From assembly GCA_031406575.1 (NCBI GenBank), contig JANOHP010000003.1, positions 1 through 30,555 on the forward strand: a stretch of 30,555 nucleotides of DNA, written 5' to 3'. Position numbers and translations under genes: made by a program. Positions 17,630 to 25,658 of this stretch are shown piece after piece; the first letter of the stretch is position 1, and the number at the start of each line of letters is the position of its first letter. The DNA is from Ga0077555 sp031406575. GTDB taxonomy: Bacteria > Pseudomonadota > Alphaproteobacteria > Rhizobiales > Hyphomicrobiaceae. The notes under the pieces were generated by a model. It saw only the letters and a program-made list of their open reading frames with translations. It was not told the DNA's origin and ran no database searches.

Positions 17630-18595
17630 ATGATGCACTCTTTGAAAACCGCCGCGGCACTCGTCGCAGCTGCTGTGCTGTTTGGCATTTCGGGCAGCGC
17701 GAATGCGCAACAATACCCGACCAAACCGATCGATCTTCTGGTGCCGTTCGCACCGGGAGCTTCGACCGATACGGGAGGCCGCATCGTGGCGCAGGCGCTC
17801 GAGGTCAAATGGGGCGTGCCGGTGCGCGTCGTCAACAAACCCGGCGGCAACACGGTGCCTGCCGTCAGTGACATGATGCTGTCCAAGCCCGACGGCTCGA
17901 CCATCCTCGTCGACGGCATGCCGCAATCGTCGATGCTCGATACCGTCGTCAAAACGCTGCCCTTCCAGGTCAATGACCGCACCTTCCTCGGCGTTTCTGC
18001 CTATACGCCGATAAAATTGTTCGTACCGGCGACCAGTCCGCACCAGACCCTCAGAGACGTAGGCGAAGCGATCAAAGCCGATCCCGGCGCATTCACGTGG
18101 ACCTCAATCGGTGGCGCGAGCGGGCTCGATATGGCGTTCCGGCAATTCTGCAAGGATATCGGCGTCGACGTGAAGCTGACGCCCGCCGTCGTCACTAAAG
18201 GCGGCTCGGAAGCGGTGACGCTGGCCTCGGGCGGACACGTCATGCTCGGACTGGGTACCTATCCGGGCGCCGTCGCAGCCCTGCAAGCGGGTAAAATCCG
18301 CATGATTGCCGTCGCCTCGCACGAGCGCTGGCCCAACCTTCCCGACGTCCCCACAGGCAAGGAAGGGGGCTATCCCTCGCTCAACGTGCCGTTCTGGGTA
18401 GGCTTCTCCGGCCCACCGAAGCTGCCCGCGCACATCGTCGCTGCCTGGACGAAAGCGCTGGCCGAGATCGGTGCCGATCCCGCGATCAGGGAACAGATGG
18501 CCAAGGTCGGCTTGAAGGACCTGCCCGAGGACGCCGCAACCATGACCAAGCGCGTCGCGCGCGAGCGCACCGAAACGCAGGAACTCTACAAGTAA
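17630..18595 (+). CDS. tctC: Bug/TctC-family periplasmic solute-binding protein
   Basis: The 321-residue protein starts with a clear Sec signal peptide (hydrophobic run 7-22, cleavage near ANA-QQ at 26). The mature part opens with YPTKPIDLLVPFAPGAS, the Bug-family hallmark, followed by VVNKPGGN. Bug proteins bind carboxylates or related small polar compounds through water-mediated contacts and deliver them to TctAB permeases or to sensors. The start at 17630 has GGGAGGAG nearby. It lies 34 bases after tctA, so the two form the uptake part of the operon. The ligand cannot be read from sequence but is plausibly the compound processed by the upstream enzymes. Confidence 0.93.
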   Translation: MMHSLKTAAALVAAAVLFGISGSANAQQYPTKPIDLLVPFAPGASTDTGGRIVAQALEVKWGVPVRVVNKPGGNTVPAVSDMMLSKPDGSTILVDGMPQSSMLDTVVKTLPFQVNDRTFLGVSAYTPIKLFVPATSPHQTLRDVGEAIKADPGAFTWTSIGGASGLDMAFRQFCKDIGVDVKLTPAVVTKGGSEAVTLASGGHVMLGLGTYPGAVAALQAGKIRMIAVASHERWPNLPDVPTGKEGGYPSLNVPFWVGFSGPPKLPAHIVAAWTKALAEIGADPAIREQMAKVGLKDLPEDAATMTKRVARERTETQELYK

Positions 18596-18707
18596 TCGCG
18601 CAGGACAGGTGCGGGCCGGGGGGACGAATGCGATCCGCCCGCTTGCATCAGCGCACTCTGGACCTGTAGGAGACCATAACCCGTTCGGCCCTCCCGGAGT
18701 CCACCCC

Positions 18708-19397
18708 ATGACTGAGATTGCGCAGCCGACGCTCGATGTCCGCTCGGCGGTGGTCGAGCGCAAATCCGTGCGCGGCTTCAAGCCCGATCCCGTGCCGCTC
18801 GCCCTCGTCATGCGCATTCTCGACGAGGCTGCGCGTGCGCCCTCCGGCACCAACACGCAACCGTGGCGCGTGCACATCGCCATCGGCGCGGCCCGCGAGC
18901 GTTTGTCGCGCGAAGTGACAGCCGTCGCCGAGACCGAGCCGCAATCGCATGAATACCAGTACAGCCCTGATCTGTTGCCCGAACCCTGGCTGTCGCGGCG
19001 GCGCAAGGTCGGCTTCGACCTCTACGGACTTGCCGGCATCGCGCGCAACGACTTGGAGGGTCGCAAACGCCAGTCACTCGCCAATTACACGTTCTTCGGT
19101 GCCCCGGTCGGTCTGTTCTTCACGATGGACCGCCGCTTTCTCTACGGCTCGTGGCTGGATTTGGGCATGGTCATGCAGAACGTCATGATCCTGGCACGGG
19201 GCTATGATCTCGAGACCTGCCCGCAAGCTGCCTGGGTCTATTACGGCCCCACCGTGCACCGCGTCCTGGACATCCCGGACGATGAAATTCTGGTCTCCGG
19301 CATGGCGCTGGGTGTTCCCGACTGGTCGGTCGTCGTCAACAGCCTGGTCACCGAGCGCGTGCCCGCGCACGACTTCGCAACCGTGCACGCGGAGTAG
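18708..19397 (+). CDS. Nitroreductase family protein (FMN-dependent)
   Basis: The 229-residue protein has the nitroreductase-fold landmarks: VVERKSVRGFKPDPVP at the N-terminus (FMN phosphate-binding arginines at about 18 and 22), PSGTNTQPWR at 46-55, and SWLDLGMVMQNVMI at about 148-161 leading into the dimer helix. Family members use NAD(P)H and FMN to reduce nitro groups, quinones or enones, and some remove halogens or open rings in catabolic pathways. The ATG at 18708 has GGAG eight bases upstream. The gene is 112 bases after tctC and five bases before the MFS gene, which makes it part of the same catabolic block. The substrate is unassigned. Confidence 0.9.
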   Translation: MTEIAQPTLDVRSAVVERKSVRGFKPDPVPLALVMRILDEAARAPSGTNTQPWRVHIAIGAARERLSREVTAVAETEPQSHEYQYSPDLLPEPWLSRRRKVGFDLYGLAGIARNDLEGRKRQSLANYTFFGAPVGLFFTMDRRFLYGSWLDLGMVMQNVMILARGYDLETCPQAAWVYYGPTVHRVLDIPDDEILVSGMALGVPDWSVVVNSLVTERVPAHDFATVHAE

Positions 19398-19402
19398 CAG
19401 CG

Positions 19403-20668
19403 TTGATCGCGCCCGAGCGACCGCCGACGACGACGTTCTTGGCTCTCATCGTCGGGCTCGCGTTCGTTATGAACACGGTCGGGCGGGGCGTCACGGAAAC
19501 GTTTGCGGTCTATCTCCTGCCGGTGCAGCAGGGGCTCGCCGCCACGCGGGCCGAGATGACCGCCACCTACGCCATCTTCGCTCTCAGCTATGCGGCTTCG
19601 GCGCCATTCGTCGGGCAGCTCATCGATCGCGTCGGCGTGCGCGTCACCTACGTCACCGGGCTCATCATTTTGGGCACTGGCTACATGCTGGCAGGCTCCG
19701 TCAACGCGCCGTGGGAATACTACCTCACGGTCGGCGTGTGCGGCGGCGTGGGCTCTGCTGCTCTCGGCATGATCGTCGCGTCGAGCATTCTCGCCCGTTG
19801 GTTCACGCAGCGTATGGGCTCGATCGTATCTCTTCCCTATGCTGCCGTTGGCGCAGGCATGCTCCTCGTGCCGCCCCTGACCCAGATCCTGGTCGACATC
19901 TGGGGGTGGCGCACATCGCACCGAATTTTGGGACTTTGCGTCCTGGTCTTGGTGCCCGTCGTGATGCTGTTGCCGCTGGGTCGCATCACGCGCGGATCGC
20001 AGGACTGGAGGAACGCGCGCGCGCTGTCGGCCGCCAGTACCGTAGGCCCCTGGCCGATCAGCGCAGCGTTGCGCACGAGCGCATTCTGGGGGCTGGCGTG
20101 GGCCTATTTTTGGACATCGGTGGCGGCGTACAGCGTATTGCCCCAATCCGTCGCCTACCTCATCGAGAGTGGGTTCAATCCGTTGCTGGCTGCCAGCGCC
20201 TTCGGCATGACCGGGGCGTTGTCGGTGATCGGCATTATTTCCGTCGGCCAAGCCTCCGACCGGTTCGGGCGGCTGCCGACTGTCACCGTCTCTTATCTTT
20301 TTTCGATCATCGGCGCACTGTCCCTGCTGCTCATCGCGGTTTGGCCGAGCCTCGTTCTGATTTATGGATTCGTGCTGTTTTTCGGATTGATGCAGGGCGC
20401 GCGCGGACCGATCATCGTGGCGCTGTTGTCGAAGCTGTTTCGCGGCGGCGCCGTCGGCGGCATTTTCGGCACGCTGTCGATTGCCATGGGGCTGGGGCAA
20501 GCCACGGGATCGTTCGTGTCGGGTCTGCTGCAACAGTCGACGGGCGCTTACACCGCGTCGTTCCTGCTGGGTATTTTGGGATCGACGCTCGGCATGGCCG
20601 CGTTCTGGCTGGTGCCGAGCCTCAGGCACGAACGCGTCAGCGCCGGCGCGACCTCCACAGCGACTTGA
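19403..20668 (+). CDS. Major facilitator superfamily transporter
   Basis: The 421-residue protein has 12 predicted membrane helices and the MFS motif A-like loops between helices 2-3 (GQLIDRVGVRVTY) and 8-9 (GQASDRFGRLPTV). The layout resembles the monocarboxylate/oxalate-formate-like MFS group, with the first helix containing MNTVGRGVTETFAVYLLPVQ. It probably moves an organic anion or a pathway substrate or product across the inner membrane. The start appears to be a TTG at 19403, with GGAG eight bases upstream. It follows the nitroreductase stop by five bases, so translation is probably linked. It ends the plus-strand block and converges on the universal stress gene. Confidence 0.88.
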   Translation: MIAPERPPTTTFLALIVGLAFVMNTVGRGVTETFAVYLLPVQQGLAATRAEMTATYAIFALSYAASAPFVGQLIDRVGVRVTYVTGLIILGTGYMLAGSVNAPWEYYLTVGVCGGVGSAALGMIVASSILARWFTQRMGSIVSLPYAAVGAGMLLVPPLTQILVDIWGWRTSHRILGLCVLVLVPVVMLLPLGRITRGSQDWRNARALSAASTVGPWPISAALRTSAFWGLAWAYFWTSVAAYSVLPQSVAYLIESGFNPLLAASAFGMTGALSVIGIISVGQASDRFGRLPTVTVSYLFSIIGALSLLLIAVWPSLVLIYGFVLFFGLMQGARGPIIVALLSKLFRGGAVGGIFGTLSIAMGLGQATGSFVSGLLQQSTGAYTASFLLGILGSTLGMAAFWLVPSLRHERVSAGATSTAT

Positions 20669-20686
20669 AGGCCGCACTGTAGTGCA

Positions 20687-20712
20687 GGCGCGCTACCCGG
20701 CTTCAGCGCGCC
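20687..20712. terminator. Possible bidirectional terminator hairpin between convergent genes
   Basis: GGCGCGCT (20687-20694) and AGCGCGCC (20705-20712) form an eight-base stem with a ten-base loop in the 34-base gap between the MFS stop and the universal stress protein stop, slightly overlapping the latter. A second perfect small palindrome (GCACT-GT-AGTGC, 20674-20685) precedes it. Neither is followed by a T-rich run, so intrinsic termination is uncertain. Confidence 0.4.
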
Positions 20713-21512
20713 ATAAACATCGGAATCGTGCTGTACGCCAATAGATGGCTCGTCGCACCTCCGAAAATCATCTGACGCAAGCGGCTCTGGGTGTAAGCGC
20801 CTTTCACGATCAAGTCACAGCCGAGTTTTTTGGCCTCCGTCAGCAGAACCTCACCGGGCTTCTTGCCGCCGTTGCCCATCGAGACTTCACGCGCCTCGAT
20901 GCCATTGGCAGCCAGCCAATCGCGGGCCTGTGCGCCGCTTGGACCCGGCACGGTCAAGCCTTCGATCGTCAGGATTGTAACTGCTTTGGCCTGGCGCAGA
21001 ATAGGCATGGCGAACGATGTCGCGCTCGCCTGCTCGGTCGAGCAGTTCCACGAGACCAGGATGTTTTCACCGAGCACGGTCGGCGCTTCCGGCGGCGTCA
21101 CGAGAACGGGCTGGCCGCTATCGAACAAGGCGCTCTCGAACGTCGTCATGCGCGGACCCGCGCCCGAGTTGAGCGGTCGGCCGATGACGGTGAGGTCATA
21201 GACACGCGCGAGGCTGCCCAGCCCGGCATCATCCATCGAGGGTCCGGCCTTCCAGCGAAAGCGCGGGCTGCCGGGTGCTGCGCAGTACTCCTCAAAGGCG
21301 CGTCTGGCCTTCGCCACGAATTCGGTATCGTTCCAATCCGCGGGGGGGAACGTCACGGCGACGATCGGATCGGGGGCCACGATCTCCACATGAATCGGGC
21401 GCAGGGCGACTCCTTCGAGCATGCCATCGACGCGCTTTGCCAGCAGGCTGGCGCAGGCCAGGACGGATCGTGTCGAGTCGCTCTGATCGATGGGAACGAG
21501 GATAGATTTCAT
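20703..21512 (-). CDS. Universal stress protein with two Usp domains
   Basis: This 269-residue protein has a tandem UspA-type layout. Domain 1 starts with MKSILVPIDQSD and domain 2 with ENILVSWNCS at about 150. The second domain ends with a recognisable nucleotide-loop pattern (KGAYTQSRLRQMIFGGATSHLL), close to the G-2x-G-9x-G-S/T motif but with changed residues, so ATP binding is uncertain. Domain 1 is more diverged. Such proteins are cytosolic and help in stress survival. The start at 21512 has AGGAG eight bases upstream; the longer open frame to 21602 is not supported. No partner gene is adjacent; the neighbours are the convergent MFS gene and the bcsS-like gene 163 bases upstream. Confidence 0.9.
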   Translation of the reverse strand: MKSILVPIDQSDSTRSVLACASLLAKRVDGMLEGVALRPIHVEIVAPDPIVAVTFPPADWNDTEFVAKARRAFEEYCAAPGSPRFRWKAGPSMDDAGLGSLARVYDLTVIGRPLNSGAGPRMTTFESALFDSGQPVLVTPPEAPTVLGENILVSWNCSTEQASATSFAMPILRQAKAVTILTIEGLTVPGPSGAQARDWLAANGIEAREVSMGNGGKKPGEVLLTEAKKLGCDLIVKGAYTQSRLRQMIFGGATSHLLAYSTIPMFMAR

Positions 21513-21675
21513 GGCGCTGCTCCTGGGCTGACGGAGGTCGGATCGGGCGATTGGATCGCCTCTCGATTCGTTCAGGGTAGCATGCGCGGCGGCATGTCGC
21601 ACCTAGAACTCTCGGCTTATTCGATTGCTGATGCATTGGAGGGTCTGAAATATGTCCAGAACCAGCACGTCCTCA

Positions 21676-22524
21676 TCAAAATCGCCATAATAGGGAAATG
21701 GCGCCGTAGGGGTTGATGTTGGAGTCCAAATCGCTCGAAAGCCCGCCTGAGATGGACACCTCGCCGATGTTGGACTCCACGCGCACGAACACACCTGTGC
21801 GGGCTGATTGGTAATTCGCGTTCCCGACGACAGCACCTTCCAGCCCGACCGACCAGACCGGATGGAGCCGATATCCTGCCCGGACCCGTGCGGTGTGTGC
21901 GGCAAACGGCGTCGACCAGGCGAGGTCCGTCTGCACGAAGGCCCAATCCCCTAAGCTGAGCCACGTCTCGAGCGCCACCTTGACCCCGAGCCGCCCGCCT
22001 TGCACGCGGTTTTCCTCGTCGATCGGCGTGATCGCGTGATTCTCCAGCGTGCTGCCGGCAAAACCTTTGAGGATCCAAGGACCGAAGGCCTGCTGCCAGC
22101 CAATCAGAACATCGGCCGTCGCTTGCTGCCCTTGGAACGGTACGCGATAGCGTCTCGCACCATCCCAGCGGGGGCTCGAGTAGCGGTAAGCGCCATAGCC
22201 CGCGGCGCTGCGAAAGCGCAAGCCATTGGCGCGAATGGTCCCGAAGGGGGCGACCGTCGTGCCGGTGTAAATCGACCAGGCATGAACGCTTGCATCCGCG
22301 CCGCCATAGAGTTCCTGGGTGGGGTAGAACGATTGAAGAAGCGAGAATCGCTGACTCGATGACAGTCCCCCGGCATCGTCGACGTCATCCTCGTCTTCTG
22401 ACGCTGAGGCGCATGGCGCAGACAGCACGCAGATGACAGCAGTGACCATGCCACTCGATTTGCGAAACACGACCAGACGCCCCGCCAGCGATGCTCGAAG
22501 GCGCGCCGCAGCACTGGCCGCCAT
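21676..22524 (-). CDS. bcsS: BcsS-like outer-membrane protein
   Basis: The 282-residue protein has a long basic N-terminal region followed by a hydrophobic signal segment (about 26-41, ending SAPCASA). The mature part is rich in alternating polar/aromatic strands and glycine, with YGGADASVHAWSIYTG near its start and GYGAYRYSSPRWDG further on. It ends in phenylalanine (LLWRF), the usual signal of an outer-membrane beta-barrel. The pattern resembles the alphaproteobacterial BcsS family, found near cellulose synthase genes. No other bcs genes lie in the window, so its link to cellulose is inferred from family only. The GGGAG ribosome binding site is only three bases from the ATG at 22524; an ATG at 22449 would give a shorter signal peptide. 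Confidence 0.7.
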   Translation of the reverse strand: MAASAAARLRASLAGRLVVFRKSSGMVTAVICVLSAPCASASEDEDDVDDAGGLSSSQRFSLLQSFYPTQELYGGADASVHAWSIYTGTTVAPFGTIRANGLRFRSAAGYGAYRYSSPRWDGARRYRVPFQGQQATADVLIGWQQAFGPWILKGFAGSTLENHAITPIDEENRVQGGRLGVKVALETWLSLGDWAFVQTDLAWSTPFAAHTARVRAGYRLHPVWSVGLEGAVVGNANYQSARTGVFVRVESNIGEVSISGGLSSDLDSNINPYGAISLLWRF

Positions 22525-22592
22525 TCGCTCCCGCAGCCAAAATCGGGGGTAGGCGCCGAGACGTCAAATGGTATCAGTCAGATGATAACAGA

Positions 22593-23756
22593 TCACACAG
22601 GCTGGCCCTTGGGGAGGTCGCTGAAGCGAATGAGCCGCCGCCCGGTCTCGTCCCACAGGGCGAGCCGTGCGCACTTGAAACTCTCGAGCAGCGCCAGCTT
22701 GGTCACCGGAATGTCCGTCGGAATGGTACTCAGGCACTCCTGCAGCCGGTAATTGGGAACCATGCTGTTGAGGTGATGCAGGTGGTGCAAGCCGATATTG
22801 CCTGTAAACCAGTTGAGGACCCCAGGGAGTTCGTAATGCGAGCTGCCGTGAATGGCGGACATCTGGAAATCCCAGGCATCACCCTCGTCCCATGCCGTTT
22901 CCTCGAACTGATGCTGCACGAAAAACAGCCATCCGCCGATCACGGAAGCGCACAACACGGCGGGCAACGCGATCAGGAGCAAAATCTTCAGGCCGATCAG
23001 AACGACCAATAGCCCGTAAACAGCGAGCAGTGCGACATCGAGCCCCAAAACGCTCTTCCAGACCTCGCGCGCGGGCAGGGGATGACCCCACGGCAAGCGC
23101 TGGACGATCACGAAGAATGCGGGCACGGCGAGAAAGAACAGGAACACGGGATTGCGATACACACGGTAGAAAACCCGCCTGCGCCAGGGTAGGCTCAAAT
23201 ACTCGCGCACCGTCAGCGTTTCGATATCGCCGGCCCCGCGACGATCGAGGTTGCCCGAGCCCGCATGATGCAGGGCGTGCACGCGCCGCCAGAGGCTGTA
23301 GGGCGTCAGCGTCAGCACACTCACCACGCGCCCGACGATGTCGTTGGCGCGGCGCGAGGGAAAAAACGAGCCGTGCCCGCAGTCGTGCTGAATGATGAAA
23401 AACCGCACGACGAGGCCGCCCAAGGGAATGCCCAACAGCAACGTCAGCCAGGGAGCGATATCGGCGAGCCAGATCATCGTGAGCACCAACGCCACGAACG
23501 GCACGGCCGTCGTCACGATTTGGGTCATGGCATGGCGGGTCGATGGGGTGCGAAACTGCGCGCAGTGCCGCGCGAGCAGGCGCGCTTCATCCTTCAATGA
23601 TTGGCGATGACCAGCGCCAACACGAGCGTGTGCCGCATCGGCGGCCGCCAGGATTTTCTGCAAGTTTGCGGTCTCTTTGTCTGCGACGCCGTCAACCGGT
23701 CTTCGAATGCCGGCTCTGCGGAGGCGACTCGTCGTACCAACCCAAGACCAGCTCAT
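22593..23756 (-). CDS. Membrane fatty-acid desaturase
   Basis: The protein has the three histidine boxes of membrane di-iron desaturases in order: HDCGHGS at about 124-130, HALHH at about 160-164, and HHLHH in the block GLHHLHHLN near the C-terminal third. Several membrane segments surround them. The box sequence fits the FAD/DesA group that inserts double bonds into acyl lipids with O2 and electrons from ferredoxin or cytochrome. The start is uncertain. The ATG at 23756 (387 residues) has no ribosome binding site. A TTG at 23663 (356 residues), preceded by AAAGAG, gives a more usual length. The family match begins near LKDEARLLARH. It lies downstream of the carboxyltransferase gene and 68 bases upstream of bcsS-like, possibly as one transcript. 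Confidence 0.87.
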   Translation of the reverse strand: MSWSWVGTTSRLRRAGIRRPVDGVADKETANLQKILAAADAAHARVGAGHRQSLKDEARLLARHCAQFRTPSTRHAMTQIVTTAVPFVALVLTMIWLADIAPWLTLLLGIPLGGLVVRFFIIQHDCGHGSFFPSRRANDIVGRVVSVLTLTPYSLWRRVHALHHAGSGNLDRRGAGDIETLTVREYLSLPWRRRVFYRVYRNPVFLFFLAVPAFFVIVQRLPWGHPLPAREVWKSVLGLDVALLAVYGLLVVLIGLKILLLIALPAVLCASVIGGWLFFVQHQFEETAWDEGDAWDFQMSAIHGSSHYELPGVLNWFTGNIGLHHLHHLNSMVPNYRLQECLSTIPTDIPVTKLALLESFKCARLALWDETGRRLIRFSDLPKGQPV

Positions 23757-23848
23757 TAGCACGATCGCATCGGGTTCGCGATGACAGGAGCCCGCGAAAC
23801 AGTGGCGCAGGCAGCGCCGCACTGCCAACCGGACCCAAAAGGCTCGGG

Positions 23849-25456
23849 TTACATCCGGAAGACGCCGAACTTGGTGTCCTCGATGGGCGCATTCAGGGCA
23901 GCGGAGAAGGCCAAGCCCAGCACGCGGCGTGTTTCGGCGGGCGTAATGATGCCATCGTCCCAAATTCGGGCAGTCCCGTAATAGGGGTGGCCTTCCCGAT
24001 CGTAGGCCTCGAGCACGGGCTGCTTGAACTTCGCCTCGTCCTCGGCGCTCCAGGTTTTGCCCTCCGCTTCGATATTGTCGCGCCGCACGGTCGCCAGCAC
24101 GCTTGCCGCCTGTACGCCGCCCATCACCGAGCAGCGCGCGTTGGGCCACGTGAACAGAAAGCGCGGCCCGTAGGAGCGCCCGCACATGGCGTAGTTGCCC
24201 GCGCCATAGCTACCACCGACGATCACCGTCACCTTGGGCACGTTGGCGCAGGCGACCGCCATGACCATCTTGGCGCCGTGACGGGCGATGCCGCCCGCTT
24301 CCGACTCGCGCCCGACCATGAAGCCCGTGATGTTCTGCAGGAACAGCAGCGGAATGCGGCGCTGACAGGCCAGCTCGATGAAGTGCGCGGCCTTCTGCGC
24401 CGTCTCCGAGTAGAGAATGCCGTTGTTGGCCAGGATCGCCACCGGCAGCCCCTCGATATGGGCAAAGCCCGTCACCAGCGTCGTGCCGAAATTGCGCTTG
24501 AACTCGTGGAATTCGGACCCATCGACCAGCCGCGCGATGATCTCGCGGGTGTCGTATTGGGTCGTGAGTGACGCCGGCACAACGCCGTCCAGTTCGGCGG
24601 GATCGAATGCGGGCGCGCGCGGCGTGCGCATGAGGATGTCGGCGCGGCGTGGTTCGGTTAGCCCGGCCACGATCGAGCGCGCGATCTCCAGTGCATGCTC
24701 GTCATTCAGCGCATAGTGGTCGGCAACGCCCGACAGCCGCGTGTGCACGTCGGCGCCGCCCAGGTCTTCGGCCGACACGGTCTCGCCGGTGGCAGCCTTC
24801 ACCAGCGGCGGGCCACCCAGAAAGATCGTCCCCTGCCGGCGCACGATGATGGTCTCGTCTGACATCGCGGGCACGTAAGCTCCGCCCGCCGTGCACGAGC
24901 CCATGACCACGGCGATTTGCGGGATGCCGGCCGCCGACATGCGCGCCTGATTGTAGAAAATGCGCCCGAAATGCTCGCGATCGGGGAACACCTCCGTCCA
25001 GTGCGGCAGGTTGGCGCCACCGGAGTCGACCAGATAGATGCACGGCAGCCGGTTTTCCGCCGCGATTTCCTGGGCGCGCAGGTGCTTCTTGACGGTCAGC
25101 GGGTAATAGGTGCCGCCTTTGATCGTCGCGTCGTTGCACACGATCACGCACTCGCGCCCCGATACGCGCCCCACGCCGGTGATCACGCCCGCGCCGTGGA
25201 TGTCGTCGCCATACATGTCGAAGGCGGCGAGCTGCGACAGCTCGAGAAACGGCGACCCCGGATCGATCAGCCCGAGTACCCGGTCCCGCGGCAGCAGCTT
25301 GCCTCGCGCCAGATGCCGCTCGCGCAACTTCTCCGGCCCGCCGACGGCCGCCACCGCCCGCTTCTCCTGCAAATCTGCCACCACCGCGCGCATCGCTGCC
25401 CGGTTCGCGTGGAATTCTTCCGACGCCGTGTTGATTTCGGAATTCAGCTTCGACAT
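23849..25456 (-). CDS. Acyl-CoA carboxylase carboxyltransferase (beta) subunit, methylcrotonyl-CoA type
   Basis: This 535-residue protein is a biotin-dependent carboxyltransferase of the MCC/PCC beta group, with both crotonase-like domains. The N-half has LVDSGGANLP, VMGSCTAGGAYVPAMSDE and IFLGGPPLVKAATGE. The C-half has LFLQNITGFMVG, GGSYGAGNYAMCGR and FLFTWPNAR. The length and the NITGFMVG/GAGNYAMCGR blocks fit 3-methylcrotonyl-CoA carboxylase (leucine breakdown, LiuB) better than propionyl-CoA carboxylase. It moves carboxyl from biotin to the acyl-CoA in the cytosol. The ATG at 25456 has only a weak GAGAT upstream. The biotin carboxylase partner is not in the window, and the usual liu neighbours are absent, so the substrate call is moderate. 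Confidence 0.9.
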   Translation of the reverse strand: MSKLNSEINTASEEFHANRAAMRAVVADLQEKRAVAAVGGPEKLRERHLARGKLLPRDRVLGLIDPGSPFLELSQLAAFDMYGDDIHGAGVITGVGRVSGRECVIVCNDATIKGGTYYPLTVKKHLRAQEIAAENRLPCIYLVDSGGANLPHWTEVFPDREHFGRIFYNQARMSAAGIPQIAVVMGSCTAGGAYVPAMSDETIIVRRQGTIFLGGPPLVKAATGETVSAEDLGGADVHTRLSGVADHYALNDEHALEIARSIVAGLTEPRRADILMRTPRAPAFDPAELDGVVPASLTTQYDTREIIARLVDGSEFHEFKRNFGTTLVTGFAHIEGLPVAILANNGILYSETAQKAAHFIELACQRRIPLLFLQNITGFMVGRESEAGGIARHGAKMVMAVACANVPKVTVIVGGSYGAGNYAMCGRSYGPRFLFTWPNARCSVMGGVQAASVLATVRRDNIEAEGKTWSAEDEAKFKQPVLEAYDREGHPYYGTARIWDDGIITPAETRRVLGLAFSAALNAPIEDTKFGVFRM

Positions 25457-25509
25457 GGGCAGGATCTCGCGGCGGGATGGGGGTGGAACAGGTGAGCCGG
25501 GACCGTAGC

Positions 25510-25547
25510 GGGTGTGGGGGATTGGGGGAAGTGGGGGTGGGTTGGGG
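25510..25547 (+). other. Guanine-run tract with G-quadruplex potential
   Basis: Six runs of at least three guanines (25510-25512, 25516-25520, 25524-25528, 25533-25537, 25539-25541 and 25544-25547) are separated by one to four bases on the plus strand. Four such runs with short loops meet the usual quadruplex pattern. The tract starts 54 bases upstream of the carboxyltransferase start, on the template strand of that gene. Formation in the cell is not shown. Confidence 0.6.
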
Positions 25548-25566
25548 TCGTACAAACTGGGTTCAA

Positions 25567-25611
25567 ACCGGGCTGAGTGCTGACAGTTTAGACCGGGTTG
25601 ATACCTGACAG
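25567..25611. repeat. Tandem direct repeat, possible insertion-sequence end remnant
   Basis: Two 20-base copies with a 25-base period share ACCGGG (25567 and 25592), then TGA, then CTGACAG (25580 and 25605). Read on the minus strand the block begins TGTCAG and carries two CCCGGT cores. Spaced terminal repeats starting with TG are typical of IS21-like ends, but no transposase or matching second end is visible. A relic is therefore only a suggestion. Confidence 0.5.
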
Positions 25612-25616
25612 GCCAA

Positions 25617-25644
25617 GTCGCCCGACCCATGTCGGTCGGGCGAC
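25617..25644. terminator. Strong hairpin downstream of the histidine-rich protein gene
   Basis: GTCGCCCGACC (25617-25627) pairs perfectly with GGTCGGGCGAC (25634-25644) around a six-base loop. It lies 14 bases past the stop of the minus-strand histidine-rich gene. There is no T-rich run on either side, so it may end or protect the transcript rather than act as a textbook intrinsic terminator. Confidence 0.6.
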
Positions 25645-25658
25645 ATCGCGCCGAATGT

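Noticed and set aside
19241..20677. Long minus-strand open frame (478 codons) opposite the MFS gene
   Set aside because: Its product is rich in R, Q, E and H without domains, as expected from the antisense frame of a high-GC membrane gene; the plus-strand frame is a clear MFS protein.
23757..24185. N-terminal extension of the desaturase gene
   Set aside because: It overlaps the carboxyltransferase gene by more than 300 bases on the same strand and encodes no family sequence before about 23.66 kb.
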